From Massilia sp. CFBP 13721 (lineage in GTDB: Bacteria > Pseudomonadota > Gammaproteobacteria > Burkholderiales > Burkholderiaceae_D), in the NCBI RefSeq assembly GCF_014842025.1, contig NZ_JACYUY010000007.1:62001-126000 (forward strand): a stretch of 64,000 bases of DNA, written 5' to 3'. Of this stretch, positions 1 through 8,568 are shown piece after piece (position 1 is the stretch's first letter; each line of letters begins with the position of its first letter). Both the position numbers and the translations under genes were made by a program. Below the pieces are notes generated by a model, which ran no database searches, was not told the origin of the DNA, and saw nothing but the letters and a program-made list of their open reading frames with translations.

Positions 1-399
1 AGCGCCACCAGCGACAAGAAACTGGTGCAGGATGGCTACACCGCCGGCAACCTGCAGCGCTTCTCGATCGGCAAGGAAGGCATCATCCTCGGCCAGTACA
101 GCAACGGCCAGTCGAAGCCGCTGGGCCAGGTCGTGCTGGCGAACTTCGCCAATACCAACGGCCTCGAACCGCTCGGCAACAACGCCTGGGCCGAATCGGC
201 CAATTCGGGCACGCCGCTGATCGGCACCCCGAATTCGGGCAGCTTCGGCGTGATGCAGTCGTCGGCGGTCGAAACCTCGAACGTCGACCTGACGGCGGAA
301 TTGGTCAACATGATCACCGCCCAGCGCGTGTACCAGGCGAATGCGCAGACGATCAAGACGCAGGATTCGGTGTTGCAGACGCTGGTCAGCATGCGTTAA
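1..399 (+). CDS. flgE: Flagellar hook protein FlgE, C-terminal part (cut by window start)
   Basis: The frame is open from base 1 and ends at TAA 397-399, giving 132 residues of a C-terminus. The end carries the flagellin/hook D0 signature: a VETSNVDLTAELVNMI segment followed by the amphipathic helix QRVYQANAQTI and a TLVSMR end. This coiled-coil D0 segment is shared by all rod/hook/junction proteins and packs in the axial core. The preceding part (residues about 60-90, with repeated NSG and GTPNSG) matches the FlgE D1 return strand. FlgE rather than FlgF or FlgG is chosen because flgF and flgG follow directly. The gene continues upstream of the window, presumably behind flgA-D. Confidence 0.93.
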   Translation, partial: SATSDKKLVQDGYTAGNLQRFSIGKEGIILGQYSNGQSKPLGQVVLANFANTNGLEPLGNNAWAESANSGTPLIGTPNSGSFGVMQSSAVETSNVDLTAELVNMITAQRVYQANAQTIKTQDSVLQTLVSMR

Positions 400-403
400 T
401 CGC

Positions 404-530
404 GTAGGTTGAGTTCGCCGGGGTTCAACCGGTAATGGCGGGCATGCCCGCCCTACGTGCACCACCGTTAGTTGTTGGCAGCGGCGTAACGTAGGGTGGG
501 CCGGGCGGCGCACCGCTCCCGAGCCCACGC
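404..530. repeat. REP cluster between flgE and flgF (three GTAG-headed hairpins)
   Basis: The 180 bp gap holds three hairpin-forming units. On the minus strand, bases 437-456 read GTAG followed by the stem GGCGGGCAT/ATGCCCGCC (the stem is palindromic through its middle). On the plus strand, 491-530 begins GTAGGGTGGGC and ends GCCCACGC, with about 21 bases of apical sequence. A weaker unit at 404-430 starts GTAG and pairs GGTTGA with TCAACC. They belong to the REP family seen throughout this window. The open frame upstream of flgF runs through the third unit and is not coding. Confidence 0.75.
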
Positions 531-579
531 GTTACAGCAGCATGTCGAAACGCCTGACAACGGTACGATAAGGAAAAAC

Positions 580-1320
580 ATGGATCGCCTGATCTACACC
601 GCCGCCTCCGGCGCCAAGCACATCCTCGAGCAGCAGGCCACGACCTCGAACAACATGGCCAACCTGAATACCACAGGTTTCCGTGCCCAGCTTGATACCT
701 TCCGCGCCGTGCCGGTGCAGAGCGAAGGCTTGCCGACCCGTGCCTTCGTGGTCAACAACACCGTCGGCGCCGATTTTTCATCCGGGCCGTTGCAACTGAC
801 CGGCCGCGACCTCGACGTCGCCATCAAGGGTCCGGGCTGGATCGCCGTGCAAAATCCCGACGGCACGGAGGCCTATACCCGCAACGGCGCCCTGCAGATG
901 AGCCCGAACGGCGTGCTGACCACCACCGGCGGCCAGACCATCGCGGGCGAGGGCGGTCCGATCACGATCCCGCCCGACGTCACCGTCACCGTCGGCGGCG
1001 ACGGCACCATTTCCACCGTCTCGAATGCCGAACGCCCGGCCGCGCCGGTCATCCTTGGCCGTCTCAAACTGGTGAATCCGCCCGAAAAAGACCTGGTGCG
1101 CGGCGACGACGGCCTGTTCCGGTTGAAGGACGGCGCACCGGCCCAGGCCGACCCGGCGATCCGCGTCGCCGGCGGCGCGCTCGAGGGCAGCAACGTGAAT
1201 GCGGTCGATGCCATGGTGTCAATGATCGGCCTGGCAAGGTCTTTTGAAACGCAAATGAGCCTGATGAAGAACGCCGAGAATAACGCCGCGAAAGCCAGTC
1301 AGATCCTTGCTTTGAATTAA
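580..1320 (+). CDS. flgF: Flagellar basal-body rod protein FlgF
   Basis: Proximal rod component, 246 residues. The N-terminal rod helix (residues about 5-33, including ASGAKHILEQQA and NNMANLNTTGF) and the C-terminal D0 helix (VDAMVSMIGLARSFETQM) are both present, with the FlgF/FlgG-type beta domain between them. ATG 580 is chosen because AAGGAA lies 6 bases upstream and the protein then begins MDRLIYTAA as in the family; an in-frame ATG at 496 would start inside a REP repeat. It sits 63 bases ahead of flgG in the same direction, in the usual flgE-F-G order. Length matches the family. Confidence 0.96.
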   Translation: MDRLIYTAASGAKHILEQQATTSNNMANLNTTGFRAQLDTFRAVPVQSEGLPTRAFVVNNTVGADFSSGPLQLTGRDLDVAIKGPGWIAVQNPDGTEAYTRNGALQMSPNGVLTTTGGQTIAGEGGPITIPPDVTVTVGGDGTISTVSNAERPAAPVILGRLKLVNPPEKDLVRGDDGLFRLKDGAPAQADPAIRVAGGALEGSNVNAVDAMVSMIGLARSFETQMSLMKNAENNAAKASQILALN

Positions 1321-1384
1321 GTGTTTCTCCAGCATAATTCTCCTATACGCGGTGGCTCTCGGCTACTGCCCATAGGAGAAACCC

Positions 1385-2167
1385 ATGATTCGTTCGCTGT
1401 ACATCGCCAAGACCGGCCTCGAGGCGCAGCAAACCAACCTCGACGTCATCACCAACAACCTCGCCAACGTCAGCACCAACGGCTTCAAGCGTTCGCGTGC
1501 GGTGTTCGAGGATTTGTTGTACCAGACCGTGCGCCAGCCCGGCGCCCAATCCTCGCAGCAAACCAATCTGCCCTCCGGCCTGCAGCTCGGCACCGGTGTG
1601 CGCGCCGTCTCGACCGAACGCATCTTCACCCAGGGTAACCCTCAGCAAACGGGCAACTCGAAGGACGTGATGGTCAACGGTTCGGGTTTCTTCCCGGTCA
1701 TGCTGCCCGACGGCACCCAGGCCTATACCCGCGACGGCTCCTTCCAGACCGATTCCAACGGCACCCTGGTCACTTCCAGCGGCTACCCGGTGCAGCCGCC
1801 GATCACCGTGCCGGCAAATGCCGAATCGATCACGGTCGGCCGCGACGGCACAGTCTCGGTCAAGGTCGCCGGCACCAGCGCCACCACGCAAATCGGCAAC
1901 CTCCAGCTGATGACCTTCGTCAATCCGGCCGGCCTGGAATCGAAAGGCGAAAACCTGTACCTGGAAACCACCGCCTCGGGCAACCCGAACGCGAACACCC
2001 CGGGCACCAACGGCGCCGGCGTCCTGATGCAGGGTTTTGTCGAAACCTCGAACGTCAACGTGGTCGAGGAAATGGTCAACATGATCCAGACCCAGCGCGC
2101 CTACGAGATCAACAGCAAGGCGATCACCACCTCCGACCAGATGCTTGCGAAACTGTCCCAGCTATGA
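1385..2167 (+). CDS. flgG: Flagellar basal-body rod protein FlgG
   Basis: Distal rod protein of 260 residues, the usual length. It begins [16 protein letters not shown], contains [15 protein letters not shown] (the rod protein motif, residues about 20-35) and ends with an [15 protein letters not shown] / [11 protein letters not shown]0 helix. A TAGGAG Shine-Dalgarno lies at 1373-1378, 6 bases before the ATG. Its stop overlaps the flgH start (ATGA at 2164-2167), which implies translational coupling within the flgF-L run. Confidence 0.97.
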   Translation: MIRSLYIAKTGLEAQQTNLDVITNNLANVSTNGFKRSRAVFEDLLYQTVRQPGAQSSQQTNLPSGLQLGTGVRAVSTERIFTQGNPQQTGNSKDVMVNGSGFFPVMLPDGTQAYTRDGSFQTDSNGTLVTSSGYPVQPPITVPANAESITVGRDGTVSVKVAGTSATTQIGNLQLMTFVNPAGLESKGENLYLETTASGNPNANTPGTNGAGVLMQGFVETSNVNVVEEMVNMIQTQRAYEINSKAITTSDQMLAKLSQL

Positions 2168-2811
2168 AAACACTGATTTTTTCGATCATCCTGGCCGTCT
2201 TGACCGGCTGCGCCGTCACCCCCAGCACCATCGTGCAGGAAACGCGCAGCGCGCGTCCGGCGCTGGCCGAGCTGGCGCCACCCAGCGACGGCGCGATCTA
2301 CAACGCCCGCAGCTACCGCCCGATGTTCGAAGACCGCCGCGCGCGCCAGATCGGCGACCTGCTGACGATCAACATCGTGGAAAAAACCTCGGCCAACAAG
2401 GCCGGCACCAGCTCGGGCAACAAGTCGGGCAGCGCCAGCTTCGGCCTGCCGGGTCCGCTGCAGTCGAAGCTGGGCGCGAACGTCGCCACCGAGGGCGGCA
2501 TCAAGTTCGCCGACGGCGACAACCAGAGCGCCAGCAATGCCTTTACCGGCACCATCGGCGTGACCGTGACCGAAGTGCTCTCGAACGGCAACCTGATCGT
2601 CGCCGGCGAAAAGCAGGTCGCCATGAACAAGGGCATCGAGTTCATCCGCTTCTCGGGTCTGGTCAGCCCCGACACGATCCAGAACGGCAACATCGTGTCC
2701 TCGACCCTGGTGGCCGACGCTCGCGTCGAATACCGTACCAACAGCCGTATCGACCGCGCCGAAGTCAATTCGATGATGTCGCGCTTCTTCCAGTCCCTGC
2801 TGCCGTTCTAA
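2164..2811 (+). CDS. flgH: Flagellar L-ring lipoprotein FlgH
   Basis: Outer-membrane L-ring subunit, 215 residues. The N-terminus is a lipoprotein signal with lipobox LTGC (Cys16). The mature part contains [19 protein letters not shown] and the [19 protein letters not shown] strands that define FlgH, and ends RFFQSLLPF. It starts by a 4-base ATGA overlap with flgG and is followed 10 bases later by flgI, its P-ring partner. Confidence 0.97.
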   Translation: MKTLIFSIILAVLTGCAVTPSTIVQETRSARPALAELAPPSDGAIYNARSYRPMFEDRRARQIGDLLTINIVEKTSANKAGTSSGNKSGSASFGLPGPLQSKLGANVATEGGIKFADGDNQSASNAFTGTIGVTVTEVLSNGNLIVAGEKQVAMNKGIEFIRFSGLVSPDTIQNGNIVSSTLVADARVEYRTNSRIDRAEVNSMMSRFFQSLLPF

Positions 2812-2821
2812 GGAAATGACC

Positions 2822-3886
2822 ATGCGTTTCGCTTTTCCGCTGCTGGCCCTCTGCGCCGCCCTGACCGCCATCGCCCCGGCCGCCCACGCTGAGCGCCTGA
2901 AAGACATGGCCAGCATCGCCGGCGTGCGCGAGAATCAGTTGTCGGGCTACGGCCTCGTGGTCGGCCTCGACGGTACCGGCGACCAGACCAGCCAGACCCC
3001 GTTCACGGTGCAGTCGATCATTGCCATGCTCCAGCAAAAGGGCGTGAACCTGCCGCCGACCGGGCAGCTGCAGCTGAAAAACGTCGCCGCCGTGATGGTC
3101 ACGACCTCGCTGCCGGCCTTTGCCCAGCCGGGCCAGAACCTCGACATCACGGTATCGTCGATGGGTAACGCGAAAAGCCTGCGCGGCGGCACCCTCCTGA
3201 TGACGCCGCTGCACGGCGCCGATGGCCAGGTGTACGCCATGGCGCAGGGTAACGTGCTGGTCGGCGGTGTCGGCGCGGCCGCCGGCGGCGCCCAGGTGCA
3301 GGTCAATCACCTGTCGGTCGGCAAGATCTCGAGTGGCGCCACCGTCGAAAAGGCGGTCGCCTCGAACCTGGGCGAAAACAACCAGATCCGCCTGGAACTG
3401 AACAAGACCGATTTCGCCACCGCCAGCCGCGTGGTCAGCGCCCTGAACGACCAGTTCGGCGTCGGCACCGCCACCGCGCTCGACGGCCGCGTGATCCGTG
3501 TGCGCACCCCGTCGTCGTCGGATGCGCGTGTGAGCTTCATCGGGCTGATGGAAAACGTCGAGGTCAAGCCGGCCATGGCTGCCGCCAAGGTGATCCTGAA
3601 CGCGCGCACCGGGTCGGTGGTGATGAACCAGGCCGTCAAACTCGACACCTGCGCCATCTCGCACGGCAACCTGTCGGTGACGGTCGGTTCCGACCCGGCC
3701 ACAGCAAGCACCGCCGTCGAAGTCAAGAAAGACCCGGGCAAGGTGCTGCTGGTGAAAAGCGGCGCCTCGCTGGCGGAAGTCGTCAAGGCAATGAACTCGA
3801 TCGGCGCCACGCCGCAAGACTTGCTCGCCATCCTGCAAGCCCTGAAGGCCGCCGGTTCGCTGCGCGCCGAACTCGAAATCATCTAA
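2822..3886 (+). CDS. flgI: Flagellar P-ring protein FlgI
   Basis: Periplasmic P-ring subunit, 354 residues from this start. A Sec signal peptide occupies residues 1-23, with a likely cut after AAHA. The mature protein begins ERLKDMASIAGVRENQLSGY and contains GYGLVVGLDGTGDQ, diagnostic of FlgI. Two ATGs are in frame (2816 and 2822). AAGGA at 2810-2814 gives proper spacing only for 2822. The C-terminus reads AGSLRAELEII. It lies in the flgF-L operon between the L-ring gene and flgJ. Confidence 0.96.
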   Translation: MRFAFPLLALCAALTAIAPAAHAERLKDMASIAGVRENQLSGYGLVVGLDGTGDQTSQTPFTVQSIIAMLQQKGVNLPPTGQLQLKNVAAVMVTTSLPAFAQPGQNLDITVSSMGNAKSLRGGTLLMTPLHGADGQVYAMAQGNVLVGGVGAAAGGAQVQVNHLSVGKISSGATVEKAVASNLGENNQIRLELNKTDFATASRVVSALNDQFGVGTATALDGRVIRVRTPSSSDARVSFIGLMENVEVKPAMAAAKVILNARTGSVVMNQAVKLDTCAISHGNLSVTVGSDPATASTAVEVKKDPGKVLLVKSGASLAEVVKAMNSIGATPQDLLAILQALKAAGSLRAELEII

Positions 3887-3892
3887 GCCGCC

Positions 3893-4825
3893 ATGTCGAT
3901 GACTCCTTCCCGCACCGACGTCGGCAGCAGCTTCGCGCTCGATACCCAGGGCCTCGGCAACCTGAAGCGTTCGGCCAAGGCCGGCTCAGCTGAGGCCACG
4001 CGCGGCGCCGCCCAGCAGTTCGAGGCGCTGTTCATCAACCAGATGATGAAGAGCATGCGCGACGCCACGCCGTCGGAAGGGTTGATGGACAACCAGCAGA
4101 CCAAGATGTTCACCTCGATGCTCGACCAGCAGCTGAGCCAGAACATGTCCAAGCGCGGCATGGGCCTGGCCGACGTGCTGGTGCGCCAGTTGTCCGCGCA
4201 GAACGATGCCAAGGCGCTGGCCATCGGCGGTGCTGATGGTGCCGCCGGTACGAATGGTGCTGCCAGCATGATCGACATTCCAATGCTGCAGAAGCAGTCC
4301 GCTCCCTTGAAAGGACTGGAAGGCGCCGCCCAGACCAACGGCCTCAGTGCCAGCGGCCGCACCCAGGCGCCGCACGTGCGCGCCTTCCAGGACAAGCTCG
4401 GTTCGCACGCGGCCGAGGCGGAAGCCGTCACCGGCGTGCCGGCCAAGTTCATGCTCGGCCAGGCGGCGCTGGAAACCGGCTGGGGCAAGCGCATGATCAG
4501 GAACAGCGACGGCAGCAATTCGAACAACCTGTTCGGCATCAAGGCCGGCCCGAACTGGAAAGGGAAGGTCGCCACCGCCGTCACCACCGAATACGTGAAC
4601 GGCCACGCGCGCCAGAAGGTGGAGAAGTTCCGCGCCTACGACACCCCGGCCGATTCGTTCAAGGATTACGCGCGCATGATCGCGAATAACCCGCGCTACG
4701 AAAAGGTGCTGGATCACGCCGGCGACGCCTCCGCCTTTGCGCACGGCCTGCAGCGTGCCGGCTATGCGACCGATCCGCAGTACGGCGCCAAGCTGTCGAA
4801 GATCATCAAGCACTCGTTGGCATAA
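3893..4825 (+). CDS. flgJ: Rod-assembly protein and peptidoglycan hydrolase FlgJ
   Basis: Two-domain FlgJ of 310 residues. The N-terminal rod-capping domain (about 35-100) contains AQQFEALFINQMMKSMRDA. The C-terminal glucosaminidase domain (about 160-305) contains GQAALETGWGKR with the likely catalytic Glu194, followed by NNLFGIKA, typical of the family. It opens a hole in murein for the growing rod. It starts 6 bases after flgI. The fused hydrolase domain is the gamma/beta-proteobacterial arrangement; many other bacteria have only the short rod domain. Confidence 0.96.
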   Translation: MSMTPSRTDVGSSFALDTQGLGNLKRSAKAGSAEATRGAAQQFEALFINQMMKSMRDATPSEGLMDNQQTKMFTSMLDQQLSQNMSKRGMGLADVLVRQLSAQNDAKALAIGGADGAAGTNGAASMIDIPMLQKQSAPLKGLEGAAQTNGLSASGRTQAPHVRAFQDKLGSHAAEAEAVTGVPAKFMLGQAALETGWGKRMIRNSDGSNSNNLFGIKAGPNWKGKVATAVTTEYVNGHARQKVEKFRAYDTPADSFKDYARMIANNPRYEKVLDHAGDASAFAHGLQRAGYATDPQYGAKLSKIIKHSLA

Positions 4826-4848
4826 GAATAACAGGCAGTAATTAATGC

Positions 4849-4875
4849 TCAAGTTTCTTCAATTGCTGCCGTAGA
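4849..4875 (+). promoter_or_regulatory. Sigma-28 (FliA)-type promoter upstream of flgK
   Basis: TCAAGTTT at 4849-4856, an 11-base spacer, then GCCGTAGA at 4868-4875. The class consensus is TAAAGTTT-N11-GCCGATAA, so the -35 differs at one base and the -10 at two to three, with exact spacing. The -10 lies 24 bases before the flgK ATG. The position fits late-gene control of the hook-filament junction proteins flgK and flgL. Identified by eye only. Confidence 0.65.
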
Positions 4876-4898
4876 AGAACAGTCACCCAGAGAAAATC

Positions 4899-6857
4899 AT
4901 GTCCGGAAACCTCCTCAGCATCGGCAAAAGCGGATTGTTCGCAGCGCAAACCGCGCTGACGACGACCGGCCATAACATCACCAACGCCAACGTGGAAGGC
5001 TATAGCCGCCAGGGCGTGGTGCAGGCCAATTCGACGACGATGGAGACGGGCGCCGGTTTCGTCGGCACCGGCACCCGTGTGGCCGAGATCAAGCGCTACA
5101 GCGACGATTTCCTGAACAACCAGGTGCGCACGGCCACGGCCTCGACCGCGTCGCTCGATTCGTATTACTCGCAGATCAGCCAGATCGACAACCTGCTGGC
5201 CGACACGACCTCCGGCCTGTCGCCGGCGATGCAGAACTTTTTCTCGAGCGTGCAGGACGTGACCGGCAACGGCGCTTCGATCCCGTCGCGCCAGGCGCTG
5301 CTGTCCTCGTCGGAAACGCTGGCGGGCAGCTTCCAGCAGATCGACGCGCGCCTTGAAGAAATCGGCGCCGGCGTGAACACGCAGATCGAGACCAACGTCA
5401 ACCTGATCAACACCTACGCCAAGCAGATCGCCGAGATCAACAACAAGATCGGTTCCTACGGTTCGATCGAACACCGCGCGCCGAACGACCTGCTCGACCA
5501 GCGCGACCAGATCGTCATGGAGCTGAACAAGCACGTCAAGGCGACGGTTACCGCCGGCAGCAACAATGCCTACAACATCTCGATCGGCAACGGCCAGCCG
5601 CTGGTCGTGGGCCAGCAAGCCTTCCAGCTGGCGGCGATGCAGACGCCGACCGACCTGACGCGCCTGACGGTCGGCTACGTTACCGGCGACAAGGTCACGC
5701 AATTGCCGGAAAACGCGCTCTCGGGCGGCGAGCTGGGCGGGCTGCTCGAGTTCCGCAGCGGCACGCTCGACCGCGTGCAGAATTCGATCGGCCGCCTGGC
5801 GATCGGCATGGCGTTCACTTTCAATTCCCAGCACAAGCTCGGCATCGACGGCAGCGGCCAGCAGGGCAAGGATTTCTTCGTGCAGGCGCCGGCCTCGGTG
5901 ACGGCGGCCGCCGACAATGCCCGCACCAGCACTGGTAAAGTGGGCGCCGTCGTCACCGATCCGACCCAGCTGACCGACAGCGACTACAAGGTCGAGTCCG
6001 ACGGCAGCAATTTCTTCGTCACGCGGCTGTCCGACAACCAGCGCACCAAGGTCGATCCGTACAACCCGGGCGGCACCACGCGCACCATCGACGGCGTCGA
6101 GTTTTCCTTTTCCGGCAATGCCGCTGCGGGCGACAACTACCTGGTGCGCCCAACCGCGAACGGCGCTTCCGGCTTCGGCGTGGCGCTGTCGGACGTCAGC
6201 CAGATCGCGGCCGGTTCGCCGATCGCCACCGCCGCGCCGATCGCCAACAAGGGCACCGGCCAGGTCAGCGCCGGCAGCGTCAGCGCCGGTTATTTCACGG
6301 CGCCGCCCAGCCTGCCGGTGTCGCTCAGTTTCGATGCGGCCGGCGGCGGCCAATTGACCGGCTTCCCGGCCGGCGCCACGGTCACCATGACCCTGAACGG
6401 CGCCACCACGACCCACACGGGCGGCAGCGCACCGTTCAAGTCCGGCGCCAGCTACAGCTTTTCCGGCGTGAACCTGACGATGGCGGGCGCGCCGCAGCAG
6501 GGCGATACCTTTACCGTCAACGCCAACACCGCCGGCACCGCCGACACGCGCAACATCCAGGCGCTGGGCGCGCTGCAGACCAAGAACATCTTCAATGGCG
6601 GCAGCGCCACCTACCAGTCGGCCTTTGCCCAGACCGTCAGCGCGGTCGGCAACAAGACGCGCGAAGTGCAGGTCAATGCCAGCGCCGGCGAGGCCCTGCT
6701 CAAGCAGGTGCAGGGCGCGGCCTCGGATGTCTCGGGCGTGAACCTGGACGAGGAAGCGACCAATCTGCTGAAGTACCAGCAGGCCTACCAGGCCGCCGGC
6801 AAGGTCATGCAGATCGCCAACACCATTTTCGACACGTTGCTGTCGATCGGACGCTAA
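4899..6857 (+). CDS. flgK: Hook-filament junction protein FlgK (HAP1)
   Basis: 652 residues, normal for HAP1. The N-terminus SIGKSGLFAAQTALTTTGHN with NITNANVEGYSRQ is the FlgK D0/D1 signature. The C-terminus has SGVNLDEEATNLLKYQQAYQ followed by the terminal helix ending DTLLSIGR. The middle (about 330-560) is a variable Gly/Ala/Thr-rich domain. It forms the first junction zone between hook and filament. A sigma-28-like site precedes it and flgL follows 21 bases later. Confidence 0.97.
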   Translation: MSGNLLSIGKSGLFAAQTALTTTGHNITNANVEGYSRQGVVQANSTTMETGAGFVGTGTRVAEIKRYSDDFLNNQVRTATASTASLDSYYSQISQIDNLLADTTSGLSPAMQNFFSSVQDVTGNGASIPSRQALLSSSETLAGSFQQIDARLEEIGAGVNTQIETNVNLINTYAKQIAEINNKIGSYGSIEHRAPNDLLDQRDQIVMELNKHVKATVTAGSNNAYNISIGNGQPLVVGQQAFQLAAMQTPTDLTRLTVGYVTGDKVTQLPENALSGGELGGLLEFRSGTLDRVQNSIGRLAIGMAFTFNSQHKLGIDGSGQQGKDFFVQAPASVTAAADNARTSTGKVGAVVTDPTQLTDSDYKVESDGSNFFVTRLSDNQRTKVDPYNPGGTTRTIDGVEFSFSGNAAAGDNYLVRPTANGASGFGVALSDVSQIAAGSPIATAAPIANKGTGQVSAGSVSAGYFTAPPSLPVSLSFDAAGGGQLTGFPAGATVTMTLNGATTTHTGGSAPFKSGASYSFSGVNLTMAGAPQQGDTFTVNANTAGTADTRNIQALGALQTKNIFNGGSATYQSAFAQTVSAVGNKTREVQVNASAGEALLKQVQGAASDVSGVNLDEEATNLLKYQQAYQAAGKVMQIANTIFDTLLSIGR

Positions 6858-6878
6858 GCGTTCCACGAGGAGTAAGCC

Positions 6879-8102
6879 ATGCGCATCAGCACAAAAAGCA
6901 TCTACGAAAACGCGACGACCCAGCTCAACACGCTGCAGTCGAACATGGCGCGCACCCAGATGCAGCTGGCCACCAACAAACGCATGCTGACCGCGGCCGA
7001 CGACCCGATCGCCTCGGCGCGCGCGCTCGAAGTGACCCAGTCGAAGTCGCTCAACGAGCAGTACGCGACCAACCGTTCGAACGCCAACAGCTCGCTGTCG
7101 CTGGTCGAAGGCGCGCTCAGCGACAGCGGCGACCTGCTGATGGACGTACAGACCCTGGTGGTCCAGGCCGGCAACGGCACGCTGTCGAAATCGGACCGGC
7201 TGATGATCGCCACCGAAATCGAAGGGCGCATGCAGGACCTGCTGGGCGTGGCCAATACCGCCGACGGTTCCGGTGGCTACCTGTTCTCGGGCTACCGCGG
7301 CACCACCGCCCCCTTCATCCAGACCGACACTGGCGCCGCCTACCAGGGCGACCAGGGCCAGCGCAAACTCCAGGTCGGCTCTTCGCGCGCGATCGCAATC
7401 AGCGACTCGGGCAGCTCGATCTTCGAGAACAACCGCACCGGCAACGGCAGCTACCAGACCAAGATGGTCGACGGCAACCAGGGCGGGGCGGTCGCCGTCA
7501 GCGGTTCCGTCGCCGACGCCACCAAACTGACCGGCCACAACTACACGCTCGCATTCAAGGTCGCCGGCACTCCGGCCGTGACCACCTACAGCGTGACGGA
7601 CACCAGCACCTCGCCGCACAGCAGCGTGCTGGCCGACGAACCGTATGTGAGCGGCAAGCAGATCGCCTTCGACGGCACCTCGTTCGCGATCACCGGCGCC
7701 CCGGCCAACGGCGACAAGTTCGAAGTCAAGCCGAGCGAAAAGGAATCGATCTTCACCACCATGACCAACCTGGTCAATGCGCTGCGCGATTCCGGCGAAG
7801 ACACCAACAGCCGCGCCACCCTGTCGAACAAGCTGAATACGGCCAGCGAAGGCCTGAAATCCTCGCTCGACAACATCCTCACGGTACGCGCCTCGGTCGG
7901 CTCGCGCATGAAGGAACTCGACTACCTCGACAGCTCCGGCTCCGACCTCGGCATCCAGTACGACGCCACCCTGTCGAAGCTGCAGGACCTCGACATCGTC
8001 AAAGCGATCTCGCAGTACGCGACCCAGCAGACGACGCTGGAAGCGGCGCAGAAATCGTTCAAGACGATGTCGAGTTTGTCGCTGTTTAATTACATCGGTT
8101 AA
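6879..8102 (+). CDS. flgL: Hook-filament junction protein FlgL (HAP3)
   Basis: 407 residues. The N-terminus MRISTKSIYENATTQLNTLQ and the ADDPIASARALEV segment (about 45-57) mark FlgL, a flagellin homologue forming the second junction ring. The C-terminus is a coiled coil ending KTMSSLSLFNYIG. A GAGGAG Shine-Dalgarno stands 8 bases before the ATG. It is the last gene of this + strand run and is followed by a REP pair. Confidence 0.97.
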   Translation: MRISTKSIYENATTQLNTLQSNMARTQMQLATNKRMLTAADDPIASARALEVTQSKSLNEQYATNRSNANSSLSLVEGALSDSGDLLMDVQTLVVQAGNGTLSKSDRLMIATEIEGRMQDLLGVANTADGSGGYLFSGYRGTTAPFIQTDTGAAYQGDQGQRKLQVGSSRAIAISDSGSSIFENNRTGNGSYQTKMVDGNQGGAVAVSGSVADATKLTGHNYTLAFKVAGTPAVTTYSVTDTSTSPHSSVLADEPYVSGKQIAFDGTSFAITGAPANGDKFEVKPSEKESIFTTMTNLVNALRDSGEDTNSRATLSNKLNTASEGLKSSLDNILTVRASVGSRMKELDYLDSSGSDLGIQYDATLSKLQDLDIVKAISQYATQQTTLEAAQKSFKTMSSLSLFNYIG

Positions 8103-8147
8103 TGGCGCAAGCCCGTAGGATCGGTTGATCGAGGCATCTCGCGGTCC

Positions 8148-8249
8148 GTAGGGTGGGCTCTGCCCACGCGGTGCCACGTACGCATATCGAAACGTACTCG
8201 CAAACGTTGCGGCATGCACAGGTATGGCCGTGGACGGAGTCCACCCTAC
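8148..8249. repeat. Inverted REP pair downstream of flgL
   Basis: Plus-strand REP at 8148-8170: GTAGGGTGGGC, loop TCT, GCCCACGCG. Minus-strand REP at 8228-8249, which in its own sense reads GTAGGGTGGAC, loop TCC, GTCCACGG. The spacer contains CGCATATCGAAACG, a tail sequence that recurs near other REPs. The pair sits between the convergent ends of flgL and the DUF504 gene and could act as a bidirectional terminator. Confidence 0.85.
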
Positions 8250-8289
8250 GGTTCTTGGCATGCGGGCTGGTGTGGCCGGCTCCAGACCA

Positions 8290-8568
8290 CTACCCATTTG
8301 CCTCCGATTCCTGGAGTGCGGGCCGGCTCCATACCATGACCCCATTGCGCATCACTTCGCGCACCCGGTGATACGGCACCATGCGCGCTTCGCCGTCGCG
8401 GCCGATCAGGTCGAAGCCGAAATGCTGGCCCTTTTCGAGTCGGATGCGCTCGAACGAGACGCGCACGACGCGCTTGTAGACGCGGTCGTAGTAGCCGATG
8501 ACGAAGTCGGCGTTGCCGAAGTCGACGTCCCACATGATGCGGTTGATGATGTCGTGGATGGGTGTCAT
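8290..8568 (-). CDS. DUF504 family small protein
   Basis: 92 residues matching the DUF504/UPF0248 pattern throughout: MTPIHDIINRIMWD, FVIGYYDR and YHRVREVMRNGVMVWSR. The family occurs in archaea and proteobacteria and has been linked to RNA-repair or nucleotide-handling contexts, but no biochemical role can be read from this sequence. Its ATG overlaps the stop of the preceding GGDEF-EAL gene by 4 bases (ATGA), so the two are probably translated from one mRNA. The ten or so C-terminal residues after WSR are not conserved. Confidence 0.85.
   Translation of the reverse strand: MTPIHDIINRIMWDVDFGNADFVIGYYDRVYKRVVRVSFERIRLEKGQHFGFDLIGRDGEARMVPYHRVREVMRNGVMVWSRPALQESEANG

Noticed and set aside
4842-8345. 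A 1167-residue open frame antisense to flgK and flgL
   Set aside because: It is a GC-rich mirror of two well-supported genes, with low-complexity Arg/Gly/Val composition and no domain.
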